From positions 2,013,361 to 2,077,360 of the forward strand of contig NC_091097.1 of NCBI RefSeq assembly GCF_024713975.1: a stretch of 64,000 bases of DNA, in the 5' to 3' direction. The stretch is from Paralichthys olivaceus. Taxonomy: Eukaryota; Chordata; Actinopteri; Pleuronectiformes; Paralichthyidae. A program made the translations under genes and the position numbers. Within the stretch, counting starts at the first letter, position 1. Every line of letters begins with the position of its first letter. Shown piece after piece: positions 1 through 13,270 of this stretch. A model generated the notes under the pieces. That model worked only from the letters and a program-made list of their open reading frames with translations, ran no database searches and had not been told where the DNA came from.

Positions 1-763
1 CAAAAACTCTTGAATCGTGTCAACTTTCCGACTTTGTCAGTGTCAGACACCTCTTTTTCATCCAGAGATGTCTGGATTGTTTTGATTGGATTAATTTACA
101 TAATATAATCATATGAATAATAGGAATATTATATTAGAAATGAAACGGTGTGAACATTTTGTATCACGATAACAGTGATCAAAATGATCAGTTATCAGTA
201 GTAATGTTGGTGTTGTTCAAGGTCCAGTGTGTAAGATTACCTACCGGTTTGTTAGACAAGGCACTGACTGAGCAATAAGAACCTGGGTGGAGGAATCATA
301 CAGAGTGACAGGGAAACATTCGCTGGGTTTCTGTTTGCCATTTTAGACGGTCCTATGACCACATCTTCATCTGTTACCAAACAGCTCAGCTAGGCTAGTA
401 GCAGTCTTTAACATACAATTTCCTGTCTCTGATGATAAAGCTGTCTGAGTCCAGTAGTCTGCTAGATGAAGTGATCACGATTGTGTGTAATTACTGTTTT
501 GTAATTACTATGTGTAACTACTGTTCTGAGTAAGAGTCATTTTGAGGTGTGAGTATTTGAGGGTGTGCTGACAGGCAGATACATGGAGGAACAGTGAGTG
601 TGGAGACATGACTGGAGACAGGAAGGCAGAAGTTTCACTTCTCTTTTTAAACACACAAGCGACAAACGTTTCAACAAACTGCCATCACACCCATCTGCCC
701 CATCCTCCTATCATCCTGCCTGCTGGTGATTCGTGGAGCCTTTGCAGTGTGGGCCAAACTTAC
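1..763 (-). other. gna13 intron 3 (partial)
   Basis: No coding signal. At about 218-240 there is a fragment of the TTAAAGGTCCAGTGTGTAAG MITE family also present at 19063-19433. The rest shows nothing recognisable. Confidence 0.6.
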
Positions 764-814
764 CGACTGCGCGAGCTTTTCCAAATTGTCCAGGAAATAC
801 TTGACGGACTCCCC
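764..814 (-). CDS. gna13: gna13 exon 3 (51-bp exon)
   Basis: A 17-codon exon flanked by acceptor TTTCTCAG and donor GTAAGTTTG, encoding [17 protein letters not shown]. It is in phase 0 with the CTG that ends exon 2 and corresponds to a short internal exon of mammalian GNA13. Its small size would hide it from simple ORF scans. Confidence 0.9.
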
Positions 815-3800
815 CTGAGAAAAAGAGAAGATAGATAGTGACTTCATCGCAAGACTTCTGAGTTGAATATGACACATGGCTTTTGCTCTCTTCCACTTCA
901 ACACTGATTAATGTTGTGTGTTATATGATACCACCCTAAATTTGTAGAGCTGATACATAGAATATGCAGCTGGACTCCAGGGAAGTTAAGTTACACTGAA
1001 AGACTGCAGGCAAAGAGATCTGATCTAAAACAAGATGCAGCCCACTCACAGTCCAAGAGAAGGGACAGATGGACACTCCTCTCCCTATCCCACTGTCTAA
1101 GCACTCCCCTCTAACGTCTGCTCCCATGAGGCTTTCCAATATGTAGCTGCCCACTGCTCCGTGTGATCACTGCCCTTGTGTGTTTGTGTTCTGGGTACAT
1201 CTACAGATGGGTTAAAAGCAGAGGTTGAATTTCCTGATTGCATGTGGCATGATTGTGTGCATGATTGATGCTGGAAGACAATGAAGGAAATCTCTAAATC
1301 TCTAGTGATCCCGTTTGTCCCGAGTTAAATTCACCACAATAAGCAGTTGATTATAACAGCACACACATTCACACACAGTGTGCTGATCTGAGCACACCGG
1401 TTGCCTGCTTTGTGATGTGACAGCTCGGCTCTTAATCTCTTAAGGTTCAAATTGTTGCAATTTTGGTGTAGAAAATTTAAAAATTGTGTCTATGTCTCAT
1501 CTGCTAACATGGAGAAGGCAGGGCTTATGACCTGTACAACAGCCAGTTTCCAGGAGGCAATCCAGAAGTTTTTTTTTGGGAGATGTCATGTCGTCCACTT
1601 TTATATACAGCAATAGCTGTACAGCTGTGTAACATAACCATAAACATCATAAATAATAATAATAATAATGATAATAATAATGATAATATCTAAAACAGTA
1701 GAGAATCATAAGAATAATAGACTAATAAACAAAGAGCTAATTGGCCTTTGAATCTACTCCACACAACTGCTTGGCAAGCTCATGTCCCTGCAGGACAGTT
1801 CAAGATGCTTGCTGTGAAAGCAAGACCACGTTAGACCACAACCTTGTGAAAAGCCATGAGGGTGACATGGAGGAAGGAAGGGCGTGGGGAAGCAGAGGGA
1901 CAGAGAGCAGAGAGAAGCAGCCCTACAGTGGCTTGTCTGTGTCTGTCTCTGTGCGCTCAGCAGCTGCAGGTCTGCATGGTCAACTGTGAGGAAGAGCCTT
2001 TATCTTTGACTGTCAATACCCGTCTGTAATCTCAAAGCTCCCTCAGCCTACACACAAGTACTCATTGAACTTCCCACCGTCACATACAGAGAGGGTTAAT
2101 AAGTCTAATGGGTGTTAACTTAAGCAACACAGGGCAAAGACTGAAGCAGGGGTTGAAGGGTAACTTGATAGTTAGTTAGTTAGTATAGTTAAATTGAGGA
2201 GATCTGATCTGAAGTGTAGAGCTGGACCTGAATATACAGCAATCCAGATGTTCCTCAATTGGGTTGTTATTTAATATGGACCAGATGTTTTTGGTCTCAG
2301 GTTGTGCAGCTGATATAACTCACAGCAGTCAAGACCATGTTACAGTTTAGCTTGGCCCGGAAAGGTAAGACAAAAGGCAGTAGACCTCGGCTGTGTGGGA
2401 ACACTTTAAATTGAGTAATGACAAGACAAAGGCAGTGCTAGACACATGCAGTTAGAAAGTGGCCTTCCTCAGTGGAACATCAAGCATGACAACTCCTTGT
2501 ATGTAGTCTGTACATACAAGAATTCAATAAATACTAGCTAACAAACTTAGCTTAACTAAAGTCTTTTATTAAGTAGCCATAATGAAGCTGCTTTTAATCG
2601 CTAATTAAATGTGACACATGATCAAGATAGATCAAGCATCCAGTAAATTTGGCCCGGGACAAGCATGATGACTTTAAGCGGTTTCCATTGTATCTCTAAG
2701 AAAGAAAGGTGGACGACCAGAACATCACAACACTGTTTCAGCCAATCAGCAAGAATTCATGCTTGTGCAAGGGAGGGGGCAGCGGGAGCAAGGCAGAGGT
2801 CAGTCAGAAACTGTATATGCTTATCCTCTTTCTTGGATCAATTTTTAATTAAACACGTAGAGACAACGACCAGAAAAAGTGGCCTCAGATGACGTACACT
2901 GTCACTAATGCCCACAGACTACAGCTAACCCTGAAATCCCTAACTCCATTGATAACATTTAGCTGTTCAGTGGTGTCATTAAACATGGCAATTTATTCAC
3001 TATAACAATGTGCAACTTCCAGCTGCTATTTGAACCAACCAACATCTGGTATACTTGCCAATTCTAACAGGCTAACCAGCTAGTTCCCAGGCTAATTTCT
3101 TGCTGTTAGCTGTTATTACCGCAGCTCAGTATAAATAGTTAAGAATCGTTTCAGGAATTAGTGTGGGGATTACAAAAAATCGGAAAGAATTGCAATACTT
3201 GTGTCAGTTGATTTTCATTTCAACTTTGTTACTTATATCTCGCAGTGCATTAATTTGTCAACAAAGCTTTAAAAACGCAAACTCTTGATTACTGCCAAAG
3301 CTCCATAACCCAAAATCAGTTATTGCAGTGATTCATTAGCAGCGTTCCTCACAATAGGGCACTATTTACTCACCAGCTGGAACTCCCTGCGGCGGTCGTA
3401 GGCATTCTGGATGCCCTTGTCAGCCCACAGGGCAAATATGGATGGCAAGTAGTGCTGAAAAATTTTGGGCTCCACCATGCCGTGACCGTGAGCCATCGCT
3501 GACCGGGTGTCAAACGCCATCATGTTGTCTCCGTGCCTCCGGTTAGACGGGTTGCCCCATGGGATGTGTAGCTTCTCTCTAGCATCCACCAACACTCGGA
3601 TACCTGAAGGGACAGAGAGTTTTGTTCAAGATTATACATTACTCTCTACATTTCTTAAGACAGTGATCATATGGTGTGGACATATGATTCATGTGGAAGA
3701 AAAAGAATAAGTAGTAAAAAGAAAAATGTGAACTGGCATCATAGGAACACTGTGTTTACCAATATTCTGGTGGACTAACATCAGGGTGAAAAACCTCTAC

Positions 3801-5074
3801 TACCAACTGTGTTGAGCCACCATTGTAATAATATTAACATTAAAATATTGGATTTCACGTCCCATGATGCAAATAAAGAGTGAGTTTCATTAAATCCTCC
3901 CCGACTGGTAAATGTACATGACTCCAAAACTTGTTGTCTTTAGTCTTTCAGTTATAAATATCAAGTCTCCACTGATAACATCAGTGATACGTTTTTCTTT
4001 CAGACTTTGAAAAGGCCCAGAGCCACAAGAGACATTATACAACTGGCGGAGCAGTGTTTCCCAGGATTCTTACATTTTTTTATGCAACTTTATGGGACTG
4101 TCCCTTTAGGCCTCAGTGATACTCCCTTGTGAACGTGCGCACAGACCACAGACACCACAGACTGAGCTAAGCGTATTACGCTAGTGTAACATTTTACTGA
4201 AAACAAGTGAGGGTCCAAGCGACAAGTGTCGCCTTTGTGGAGCCTCCAACTTGTGCTATTCATGGAGAATTGTCCAAACAACAGTTTATACTTCTTTCGG
4301 GTCTGCTGCATAAGACATGCACATGGATACATGTATCCATTAAAAGAACACATGCATGCATTGTGGTACCACAGGGTTTGACCATGACTGATCAGCTTCA
4401 AGCTTTATTGACGTGGAAATACCCTCTCAAGTAATATTCCCACTAGCGCTGCACAATATATTGAACATTTACTGTCATCACGATATCAACATGCACAATA
4501 TACGTATCGCAAAAGAGTGCTTGGACTGCAATAAATGGTGTTCTATGTGCCATGCATACGCGCAGCACGTCAATATATATGGCCAATCACCCTAGATAAT
4601 AAATTAAAGATATTCAGATCATTGTCGGAAGAAGAGAATAGAGACAGAGCCAAAAATTGCGAGGTGGAGTCAAACCTCGCTCCACCTCTACTAAATTCTA
4701 TGCAGAAACTTCTAGCGATCACATTTATCCTGAGTCAAATTCATTACTATGAGCGGTTGATTATATAGAGTCATCAAAACATACGTGTAAACTGGGTAAA
4801 AACCAGTATACACATGTGGAACACTGGTACAATGTCTACAATCAGCCTCTGGGGTGGCACTACTTTAAACCATGGTAGAATTCAAGACAACAATCATTGC
4901 AGCCATAAATCTGATTCTGTTAAACAACAACACAACTTAATTTAGGTTGAGTGCAATCTACTGACGGCAGCAGTATATTGAGCAGAGATGAGGTGTTGAG
5001 TTTACCTTAATGCTCTGCACTGTTTCACCCCTTCATACCAGCCTCACAGTTTGTTCTGCAGTGTGTGTGCGTGC

Positions 5075-5116
<42 letters not shown>

Positions 5117-8100
5117 ACAGCTCAAGGGTGAGTGTGTTGTGTCTGTCTACATATCTTGAGTTCCTGTGCTGAGATGCAGCTTTCATGCACTTTTCCGTCT
5201 CTGCTCAGGAAACAACACAGACACAGTAAAACTGGCTTTGGCTTTTTTAGTTGGGGAAAGAAAACAAGACACCAGAACAAACCTGTACTTTAATACTGAC
5301 ATGTAGATACTCTAAAGAGAGATAGAAATATTTGTAACTAGCAAAAAATGTATATATTTTTTAAGAGTACATTAAAGAACATTAAACTGTAGGGATGAAT
5401 TTTGGAGGATGTCCGCAGAATTAGATTCTGACTTTCTCCAGAGTTTGCCTTTCACACATGAACAAAACAGTGGGAGATTCTCTCAGAACACCTGTAAGCC
5501 TTTTTTTTTTTTTTACTGTTCAACTGACGAACATTACTAAAACTGCAAATAGCAAAAACCTGCTTCTAGATCCTGTTGAAATCTGTAACTTGACAAGACT
5601 AACGAGTAAATGTGTGTCTGAGTATCATATGAATCAGTACAACACGTCAATGCAGACGTCAGTGAGTAAGAATCAATTCTCAGCTATAAATAGAGAGCAG
5701 CTCACTGAATTGTGTGCCAAACTGTTTACTTGTGTCATTGGTCCATTGAATTGCCAGAGAGAACATAACTGGCAGTTAAGCTTAATAGTGCTGATGGTGT
5801 AGTCGAAGTTTCTGCCCCTTTGTGTTTAAGTCCCTGATCATACCTGGTATTAGCATTTGTCTTGTGCTATCCAATTATAAGACAGCATTAAGTTTGTCTG
5901 TAAATGTGTCCTGAATCTGTCTCCTGTAAACAGATTCCACTCTCCCGCTCATTGTACTAATGTACACACGTATGCCATATCCAGTTTATCCAGTCTGAGT
6001 TTACAGAAGTGTCGGTATGCGTTTGAGAGCAAGAGAGAGTCATTATCATTGTTGATATTGTTGCCACAAACAAATCAGTATACGGGCAGTGAGAAGCACA
6101 AAAGTAAGTTGGGTTCATAATGAAACTGTAGCGGGTCACTCAGCTGAGTGGGTGGTCCTTCATACGTGGCCCACGAGAGAGTTGCATTTACGCAGCAAAG
6201 AAAATTTGGCCAAATGCGTCCGAGACCACCTCCGGACACTTTTGGGTGTGTTCAAACATGAACTTTGAGCTGACCACTTGTGATCGGATCCCACAGGACA
6301 GACGTTAACACCAGGTCTGTGACGTGCAGTCTAATCGGTCAGCCAGCAGCAGTGCGTCTGTTCCTGGACACAGACACCTGTTGCTTTTACCATTCAGTGA
6401 GTTATCGACGTACTACAGCATGGATAATAATCATTAACAGATGAGTGGTGAAAACTTTCAGTCGCAGCTTAACTAAAGTTCAGGTTCATCACATTAGCTG
6501 TAATCAGTCAAACTTTGCAAATGTCAGTTTGTTTGTCTCTGCATGCCACTGTCATTAAAAAAGATAACTTCAGTGCCCCCCCTCCCCTTTTTTTTTTTAA
6601 TTCATTCCAATCACTCACACTGATCTTTATAATAACCTTGTGAATTAATATGTTTGTGTTCCAGGATAAAAAGGGGCATCGCTTCTTAGATATGAACGTC
6701 GTTAGAAGAAATACTGCATTATAATCACATTACAAACAGGTTCATATATCAACATATCAGATTTATTCAGATATTAATCGATGGTGTTGGATCATGAATC
6801 AAGGTCGTTACTGTCACTTTAACCATGATGTTCTCGCTGCGTATCTCCTGTGCGACTTTTTTTTTAACATGTTTATGGATAATTTGTGCCTCATAAATTA
6901 TAGAAAGAATGAAACAAACTTAAAGTTATCCCTTCAGTACTGGACAGGTTAATTGTTACGGCACAGTACGAGACAACAGGACTAATGTGCGTCTGAACTA
7001 ATTCTTAAGCAGTGGCAGCAACAATTGTGCCGCTGCTACAGAGGGCTGGCTGTCTTCAGGACTGTGTGTGTTGAGCTGCAAGCTACTGCCACAGGGGTGT
7101 AATGCACATTCAGTAATTCCATCCATAGCCTCATGTTTTTACCAGACACATGTAAATATGAGGAATGCTGATATTAGCTCGTGTATAAACAGTGCTCTGT
7201 CATCACTTTCACAGGGTCTTTTAACCGTAAAGTTGTTGAAAACGCAAAAGCAATGTTCCTTCCTGATAACATCTGTTGTGAACAAAGCAGCTCCTTGTTA
7301 CACTAAACAATAACAGCACACAGAAATCTCCAGACCTGCTCTACATCCACCCAAGATTTATCAGTACAAGAGATCAGTGAACTAAAATCTGAAAATATGA
7401 TTTACTATATTTAAAATATAAATAAATGTTTAATCAAGCTCAACTTCTTTATATAAAAAAAGTAATACATTTAATCACAATATTATAATGATAAAGGTAC
7501 CAAACAGATACACAGTATCAAATGGTAGAAATGATAAAATCCTGTCCTCATTCCTCATCCATCCCTCGTTGTGTTATCCTAATTAACAAAGCTCAGTGAA
7601 CACAAGTTGAGAAACTTTCAGAAAGGACAACAACCAGTGGGAGTGGCAGACACATAGTAGGTAAAGGACTGACACTGTGAGAAGGAACACTCTCCGGTCT
7701 GGTGGAACCAAAGGATCCTCTGGTCATGTATGGAGGACACAGACATGACACTTGGAATTGGTTGTGCTTCTCGAAGTTTCTCTGTCTGCACACAGGATCT
7801 CTGGCGCTCTGAATGAGTGACCATCAGGTTCTCTCTCTGCTCCTTCTCCCCAGAATCTCAACTCAGTCCAGTCTTGAGCTCTGCGGGCAGCTCCTCGTCC
7901 ATCATGGTTTGTGCTCTGACTTACCCTATCGGACTAAATCATGCCCTGTCAACTGGATTTATCATTGGGGGATTCAGTGACACACTAATCATGGTGGATG
8001 ATCTCAGCTCTACAAAGTAGAGTTTTCATGAAAGCGTTAATCTTTTTTTAACAACACAAAACTAACAGGTGTAATCTGTGTCAACAGTGCGTCAGACAAA

Positions 8101-11100
8101 CACTCATCTGAGGCATGAAAACCCCCCCACACACCCTGACTGATGTAACTTTTATCCTGAAATGACACCGAAACAAGCAGTTTCCTTTTTGCTTTAACCA
8201 CGTCAAGCATCAGTTACTTCCCCCCCCCCGAATGACGCTGAGCAAGCCTTTCCAGCCTGACACATCACACTTCCCTGTTATGCACTCATACACAGTTAAC
8301 ATGTACTACCCCCCCCCCCAATCAGCCACTGTAATGCTGCTTTCAGATTTGCACTGAACTTCAGAGATCCTTCGGACAGTCTCTGTAGAGGATATATGTG
8401 TGAATGCAAATGTCTGACTTAGTGCCTCCAGACTTTCTGCAGACTCTGTCCGGCGAGTCTTTTAGTAAAAGGTCTGCGGAATGTCTGAAGGAGCCGATAT
8501 CAGAGCACAGCAGGAGATCCTGTGCAGGGTTCAGTGTGAGAGAGTGAGTGTGGTGATAACACTTCTAACACGCAACAGACACCAAAAAAAACATAAAAAA
8601 CCATTTGAAATATCTCGGGATGATAAGGTTTTGCCACACCCGTAGGAACAAAGGTGCCGAGGGAGTTTGTGGTGACAAGAGCCGACGCTGGTGTTAATGT
8701 GAACAGGTTTATTTGTTCCCTCCTGCTTCTGCCTGCTGCACCACCCTTTGCCAAAACAAAGTCTGGACCAAATCCTCAAGACATCCTCCAGAGGTCATGT
8801 GTGAAAACAGTTTAACTTTGTGTCGCTGATGGGTCATTGGCGCCTTGTTATTTGCATCAAACGGGACAGAGCTTATCACCTCCGATCTCAGTTCAAAGAG
8901 TTGAGGGCTCCAGACTTGATATCTCCAGCAACATTTTCAAACTCAGCCTGACTGCAAGCCCTATTTAAGACTCCACAGCTAATTTTGCAACGCCATGGTG
9001 AAGTAGTGAGCAAAAAAAGAATCTGATTTGTTGTCACTTCCATAATATACACTCACGCATATAATGGGCGCAAAATACCGGTCTCCACAGATCAGTCACA
9101 CATTAAAGAAGAGAGACACATACTAAAGACAGACACAAAACAAAGATATCTACTGCTCTAATGAGTGCAATGATAATAACTTATTCCCCATGAACTGAAA
9201 AAATAAAAAGGCCTTAATAGCAAACCATGCTCACTGCCCAGTTATGCTACAGTACAGTGGACCTTCAGAGATGCCCCCTCACACTAAACTTCAGGTTTTG
9301 CTAGGTGACTTGTAGACAGTGCCTCTGATCATCTGTAAAGTGAAAACTTCAAATTTCCACACAGTTGAAAGACACACCATTTAATCCACGAGTCTATTCA
9401 TAAAAACCAGGGGCTCCACAGGTTACCTCTCCTGCACAGCTACTCACAGTAAACTGAATGATAGCAGACGAAGAAGTGGTGCAGGTGCTTGGTTCAAACT
9501 TAGTGTGGCCAACTTTACCAACAATTTTAAAGCATAGAAGTTGTAAATATTGGAGCAGCAAAGAAGAAGAGACAACCCAGACCAGATGAATAAAATGAGG
9601 ATCTTCAAAGCTCCTTCTCAACAGATCATTTAAATCAGAGACATTTCTATTTTTTTTATAATTCTGTTAAGTGACAGTGATGTGACAAAACAGTGATAAA
9701 GTGTTATGCTAGAAATGTTTAATGTCCAACCATAAGGCTAGCAGATGATGCTTATGGAAAACCTTTTCAGAATCAGAAGTACTTTATTAATTCTGATTCG
9801 TTTCTAGTTTGCAACCATCATACAATCGAGTCATGTCAAAAGAAATCAACTCTGAGAAGAGCACACCCACCCAACGGTTTCGGTGAGATAATTTGTGTGA
9901 CTGCTATTAGAGTGTCTATTTCCACTTTTGTGTTGAGGTGACAGAGTATTTGGAGCGACACACTCTGTAGTCAGTGTTAGCAGTATTAATTGACGTTAAG
10001 GCATATATCAATACATGCCTCACCAGCCCCAGTGTCTGTTTGATTTTCTACAGACAAAAGTTAAGTTTTAGCATCTATGCGTGTCAAAAAAATAAAAAGG
10101 AATATGTAAAATATCAGGCATCGATACTTAGTCTGATGCTGCAGATAAACTGAAAGTGTCTGCTCCTTGCAGCTGCAGCAGAGACACATCACAGACTGGA
10201 ATCTGATAACCTGATGGAAGGACGGTTGACAGAGGAGGATGAAGATTTGGTGTTAAAGGACTGTAAAGACTTTTGAGAGAGCAAGCAAACAAGTGACAGT
10301 GATGCAGAGTGAAGCAACACTGCACAACTGAAAGTCAAAGATATTACACATAATGATGAGGAAGGAAAAAAAAACTTTCAGATCATTATGAAATCAGGAC
10401 TAATTCGATTCTGAACAGCCGCGCCACAGTCTGAGTAATAAACAGGAAACGCTGCACACACCTTAGAGTGCCGTAAGACGGAGGCTGCCTGCAGCTAAAT
10501 TGATCTCAGTAAAGCACTCAACCAATTCAGAGCAGACACACATTTATATATTTAGATATCTATGTGACAAATGATATGGTTTCCATAGCATCAAACTCTT
10601 GATGACTGAATTTTTTACTCCCCACAAACCCCCAGCTTGTAGCCGAGGCACAGTGCATGTTTAGAAATAAATCAGAATCCTGAGTGTAAATGACTGTGCC
10701 ACATTAATAAAATATAATGTATTAACATCTCCAGGATGAGTAACCATATGTGTGAGACAACTCAACCGCCAATGAGTTCCCCTTAAATCAAACTACAGAG
10801 ATGACTGATGCCAACACATGTGTCACACAGATACATGATTATTCAGGTTTTCCATACAAATGGTGGCAGGGTTCAGTAAATGTAACTAATTTCACAACAT
10901 ATTGTATGAAATATAAGTCAGTCCACTGAAAAAGTTTAGATGACCAAAATAATTGCTGTAGTGTATTGGACTGAGGTTAGAAACTCAATGATGTACAATA
11001 ATAAACAAAAGACTATTTTGGTAGTGGGTTTTTTTTTTGAAGCATCATGGGGAAAAACACAGGAACAAGAGAGCATGCTTAGACAGATCGACAGACATGA

Positions 11101-13165
11101 GCTTGTTGTTGATAAAAAAAAAAAGAACTCTCCTTGTAGTTGATTTTCACAGTAAAAGCTTTCCGGAACAGATCTATCATGTTCTTCCATCTAATGCCAT
11201 TTATCATCAATTCAACATCATGAATTCTACAGATGAGCCGCAGCAGGCACTTACTGCTAAAGTACTAAAAACAAGCTATGATGTTTCTTGTGCTGCAAGA
11301 AGGGTCGGTCAGTGTTTTCTGTGTTAGAAGCAGAAGAAGACAGAGACATCATATTCTCAAAGTCAATGGCAAAAGAAAAATAACTTTATATATATATATA
11401 TATATATATAATAACTTGCATTTCATTAAGTTCATTTCGGTGACATAGTTTAAACATAGGGGGAAACTGGTGAGGCAGAACAGTGTTGGACAGGCAGCAC
11501 AATCAGGTTCAACAGGACTAGGATAACCTATTTAAACTAATCTAAAGTAGTACTTGGATATTTTTTGATATCTCTCATTGACCTAAATAGCTCAGTGTCT
11601 CTATGTCGAAGCCTTAAATGCCTATGCCTATATGGAAAACCAATATTTCAATGGCTGAATAGCACACTGCCATGTAAACAGCATTTTCTCATTACCTTAA
11701 CCAGAATAAGTCATACTGGGACCAGACAATAATCAAATGAATACATGTGGAGTATTCCGAGCATAGTAGTTGTATGAAAACATGCATATGTCTTCATCAT
11801 ATCATAACGTCCAATTGGAGTTTTTGCTAAATGAGAAAGAAAACACCCACAATGGTTTAAGGTAGCATCGTGCATTACACTTTACAGGTTGGTGTTTTAA
11901 AACTAGTGGAATGACAGGTCTGAATGGTGTAGTGGACATAATGGTGTGAGTCACAATCAGGCCATGCTCTGTAACATAGGGATATGAATGGAATATTCTA
12001 TTAGCACCTCGTGCAAACACCATGATTCAAATATAGTCTGACGTCTGAACACGGCCAATAGTTTGAATACTGGAGTCCATGTAAGCAAATTGACTCGGGT
12101 TGATACCAAATGAGAACCGTCCCATGAAGCAACACGTTGATCCTTTTAGCTACATCACAAAGCTGAAGTCTGCTGAGGGCTGACACAGGGAGCTGCTCAA
12201 TGTTGATGGAGACCGGTTGTACGCAAGGCTCTGATTCTGGATCAGTGATTCTGTTAACTCTGAGGTGACAGCTGAAATCACTGAGCAGCATGCTCCTCTG
12301 TCCATGCAGCCACGGAAACCAGACCCTTCTGAAAGCATTTCACAGGATGCTCTGTGAATCGGCACACGTCTTCACCGGTGGAGCTCAGGTCGCACTTTGA
12401 CTCATCAGCGTGTCAGCTCCCACACAAGTTGACAGGCAGCTGGAGAGAGGGGCTGCCCGTGGCCTCGCGTGATGCTGGGGGGGGGTTTACAGTAAACACA
12501 CCCCGGTGCCCTGCTCTCTGTGGCGGCGTGTTGCTGTGATAACAGCAGCCATGAGGGGCTGTGGGATCAAACCACGGCGAGCAGCGTGCGTGACCCGACG
12601 ATAAGACGGAACACGTAGAGCGCGTGAAGCTTTGCTCAACAACAACACTGACGGCGCCGCCGCTCCCTCCGCTCGCACCGTGCACACAAACACCAATAAC
12701 ATGGGCGTTTCTTGGTAGCCGAGGCAGCTAACCCACGTTAGCTTTGTCGAACACAGTGGAGTGCAGGAGTGGGTCCAGCTGCAGCTAGCATGCTACCAAC
12801 TTCCCACTCTTCGCACCCTGGAACAGGCAGCAGGCACACGGGCCACAACATGAACCCCCGCGGGGTCTCGGCGGAGCCTTACCTTTAATAACGTTACTAT
12901 AAATCGTGGCTCGGAACTCCTCCTTGGCCTTTTGATCGAAGTCCTTCCCATGGATAATGCGCATCTGCTTGAGGAAAGTGGACTTGCCGCTCTCGCCCGC
13001 TCCAAGTAACAGGATCTTCACCAGCCGCTTCACATAGGTCTTATCTCGATGGATACACTTATCTATCTCCTTAGACTTCCGCAGCTGCTCTGCCTCGCTG
13101 CTCGTGAGGAGACAGTTGGGGAAACATACAGATAACAGGGAGCGGGACGGCAGGAAATCCGCCAT
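764..13165 (-). CDS. gna13: gna13, G protein subunit alpha-13 (5' part, exons 1-3)
   Basis: Alpha subunit of the G12/13 class of heterotrimeric G proteins, which binds GTP at the plasma membrane and drives RhoGEF/Rho signalling. Three coding exons join in phase: 13165-12883 (283 nt), 3603-3374 (230 nt) and 814-764 (51 nt), 188 codons in all. Exon 1 carries the N-terminal cysteines at residues 14 and 18, which are palmitoylated in the mammalian protein, and the P-loop GAGESGKS at residues 55-62. Exon 2 begins [11 protein letters not shown] and ends RRREFQL, part of the helical domain. Exon 3 reads [17 protein letters not shown]. Donors are GTAAGG, GTGAGT and GTAAGT. The switch regions and C-terminus must lie in an exon beyond the left edge. 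The residues match the Galpha13 family much better than Galpha12. Teleosts may carry two copies (gna13a/b), and which one this is cannot be told. Confidence 0.95.
815..3373 (-). other. gna13 intron 2
   Basis: 2.6 kb of intron. It holds an imperfect ATA-rich triplet run at about 1650-1690. A stretch near 1295-1350 is similar to one near 4705-4765 (shared core around TCTAG-GATC and GAGT-AAATTCA), a diverged dispersed repeat. No exon is supported. Confidence 0.6.
3374..3603 (-). CDS. gna13: gna13 exon 2 (helical domain)
   Basis: 230 nt between acceptor TTCAG and donor GTGAGT. It completes the Gly codon begun in exon 1 and encodes the helical-domain stretch with [21 protein letters not shown] and [20 protein letters not shown]. 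Intron 1, between this exon and exon 1, is 9.3 kb. Confidence 0.95.
5061..5114. repeat. (TG)n microsatellite
   Basis: Uninterrupted TG dinucleotides after a short TGCG-containing lead, inside gna13 intron 1. Confidence 0.95.
5838..6322. mobile_element. MITE family A, copy 1
   Basis: About 0.5 kb with inverted ends. The left end reads ACCTGGTATTAGCATTTGTC. The right end read on the minus strand gives ACCTGGTGTTAACGTCTGTC, followed by GGATCCGATCACAAGTGG. No coding capacity. A second copy with the same ends and related interior lies at about 47653-48236 in cog1 intron 8. A superfamily cannot be assigned safely from these ends. Confidence 0.7.
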
Positions 13166-13270
13166 CTTTGAAACAACTTCATCGATACAGACAGAGGAGG
13201 ACTAGAGGCTGCTCGGCCCTGCCCGCTGCTGCGTTCACGTGTCGTAGGAATCCACGCAGCACAGCGGTCA
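12480..13270 (-). promoter_or_regulatory. CpG-rich promoter/first-exon region of gna13
   Basis: CpG density here is far above the flanking AT-rich DNA and covers gna13 exon 1, its 5' flank and the start of intron 1. That is the usual pattern of a vertebrate CpG-island promoter. No TATA box was picked out and the transcription start was not located. Confidence 0.55.
12883..13165 (-). CDS. gna13: gna13 exon 1 (start codon, P-loop)
   Basis: The start is MADFLPSRS, the conserved N-terminus of Galpha13. The exon ends IYSNVIK plus one base of the next Gly codon, followed by donor GTAAGG. It sits in CpG-rich DNA, as expected of a first exon. The open frame runs on past the donor into intron as KAPPRPRGG, which is not part of the protein. 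Confidence 0.95.

Larger units (their letters stand above)
3604..12882 (-). other. gna13 intron 1 (9.3 kb)
   Basis: Large first intron. Contents seen: a (TG)n array at 5061-5114, a MITE with inverted ends at about 5838-6322, a remnant of a common teleost repeat near 4445-4600 (GCTGCACAATATATTGAAC), poly-C tracts near 8221 and 8311, a LINE 3'-end-like AGAAGTACTTTATTAATTCTG at about 9774, and a (TA)n run at 11389-11410. The open frames in this stretch are short and match nothing. Confidence 0.6.
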
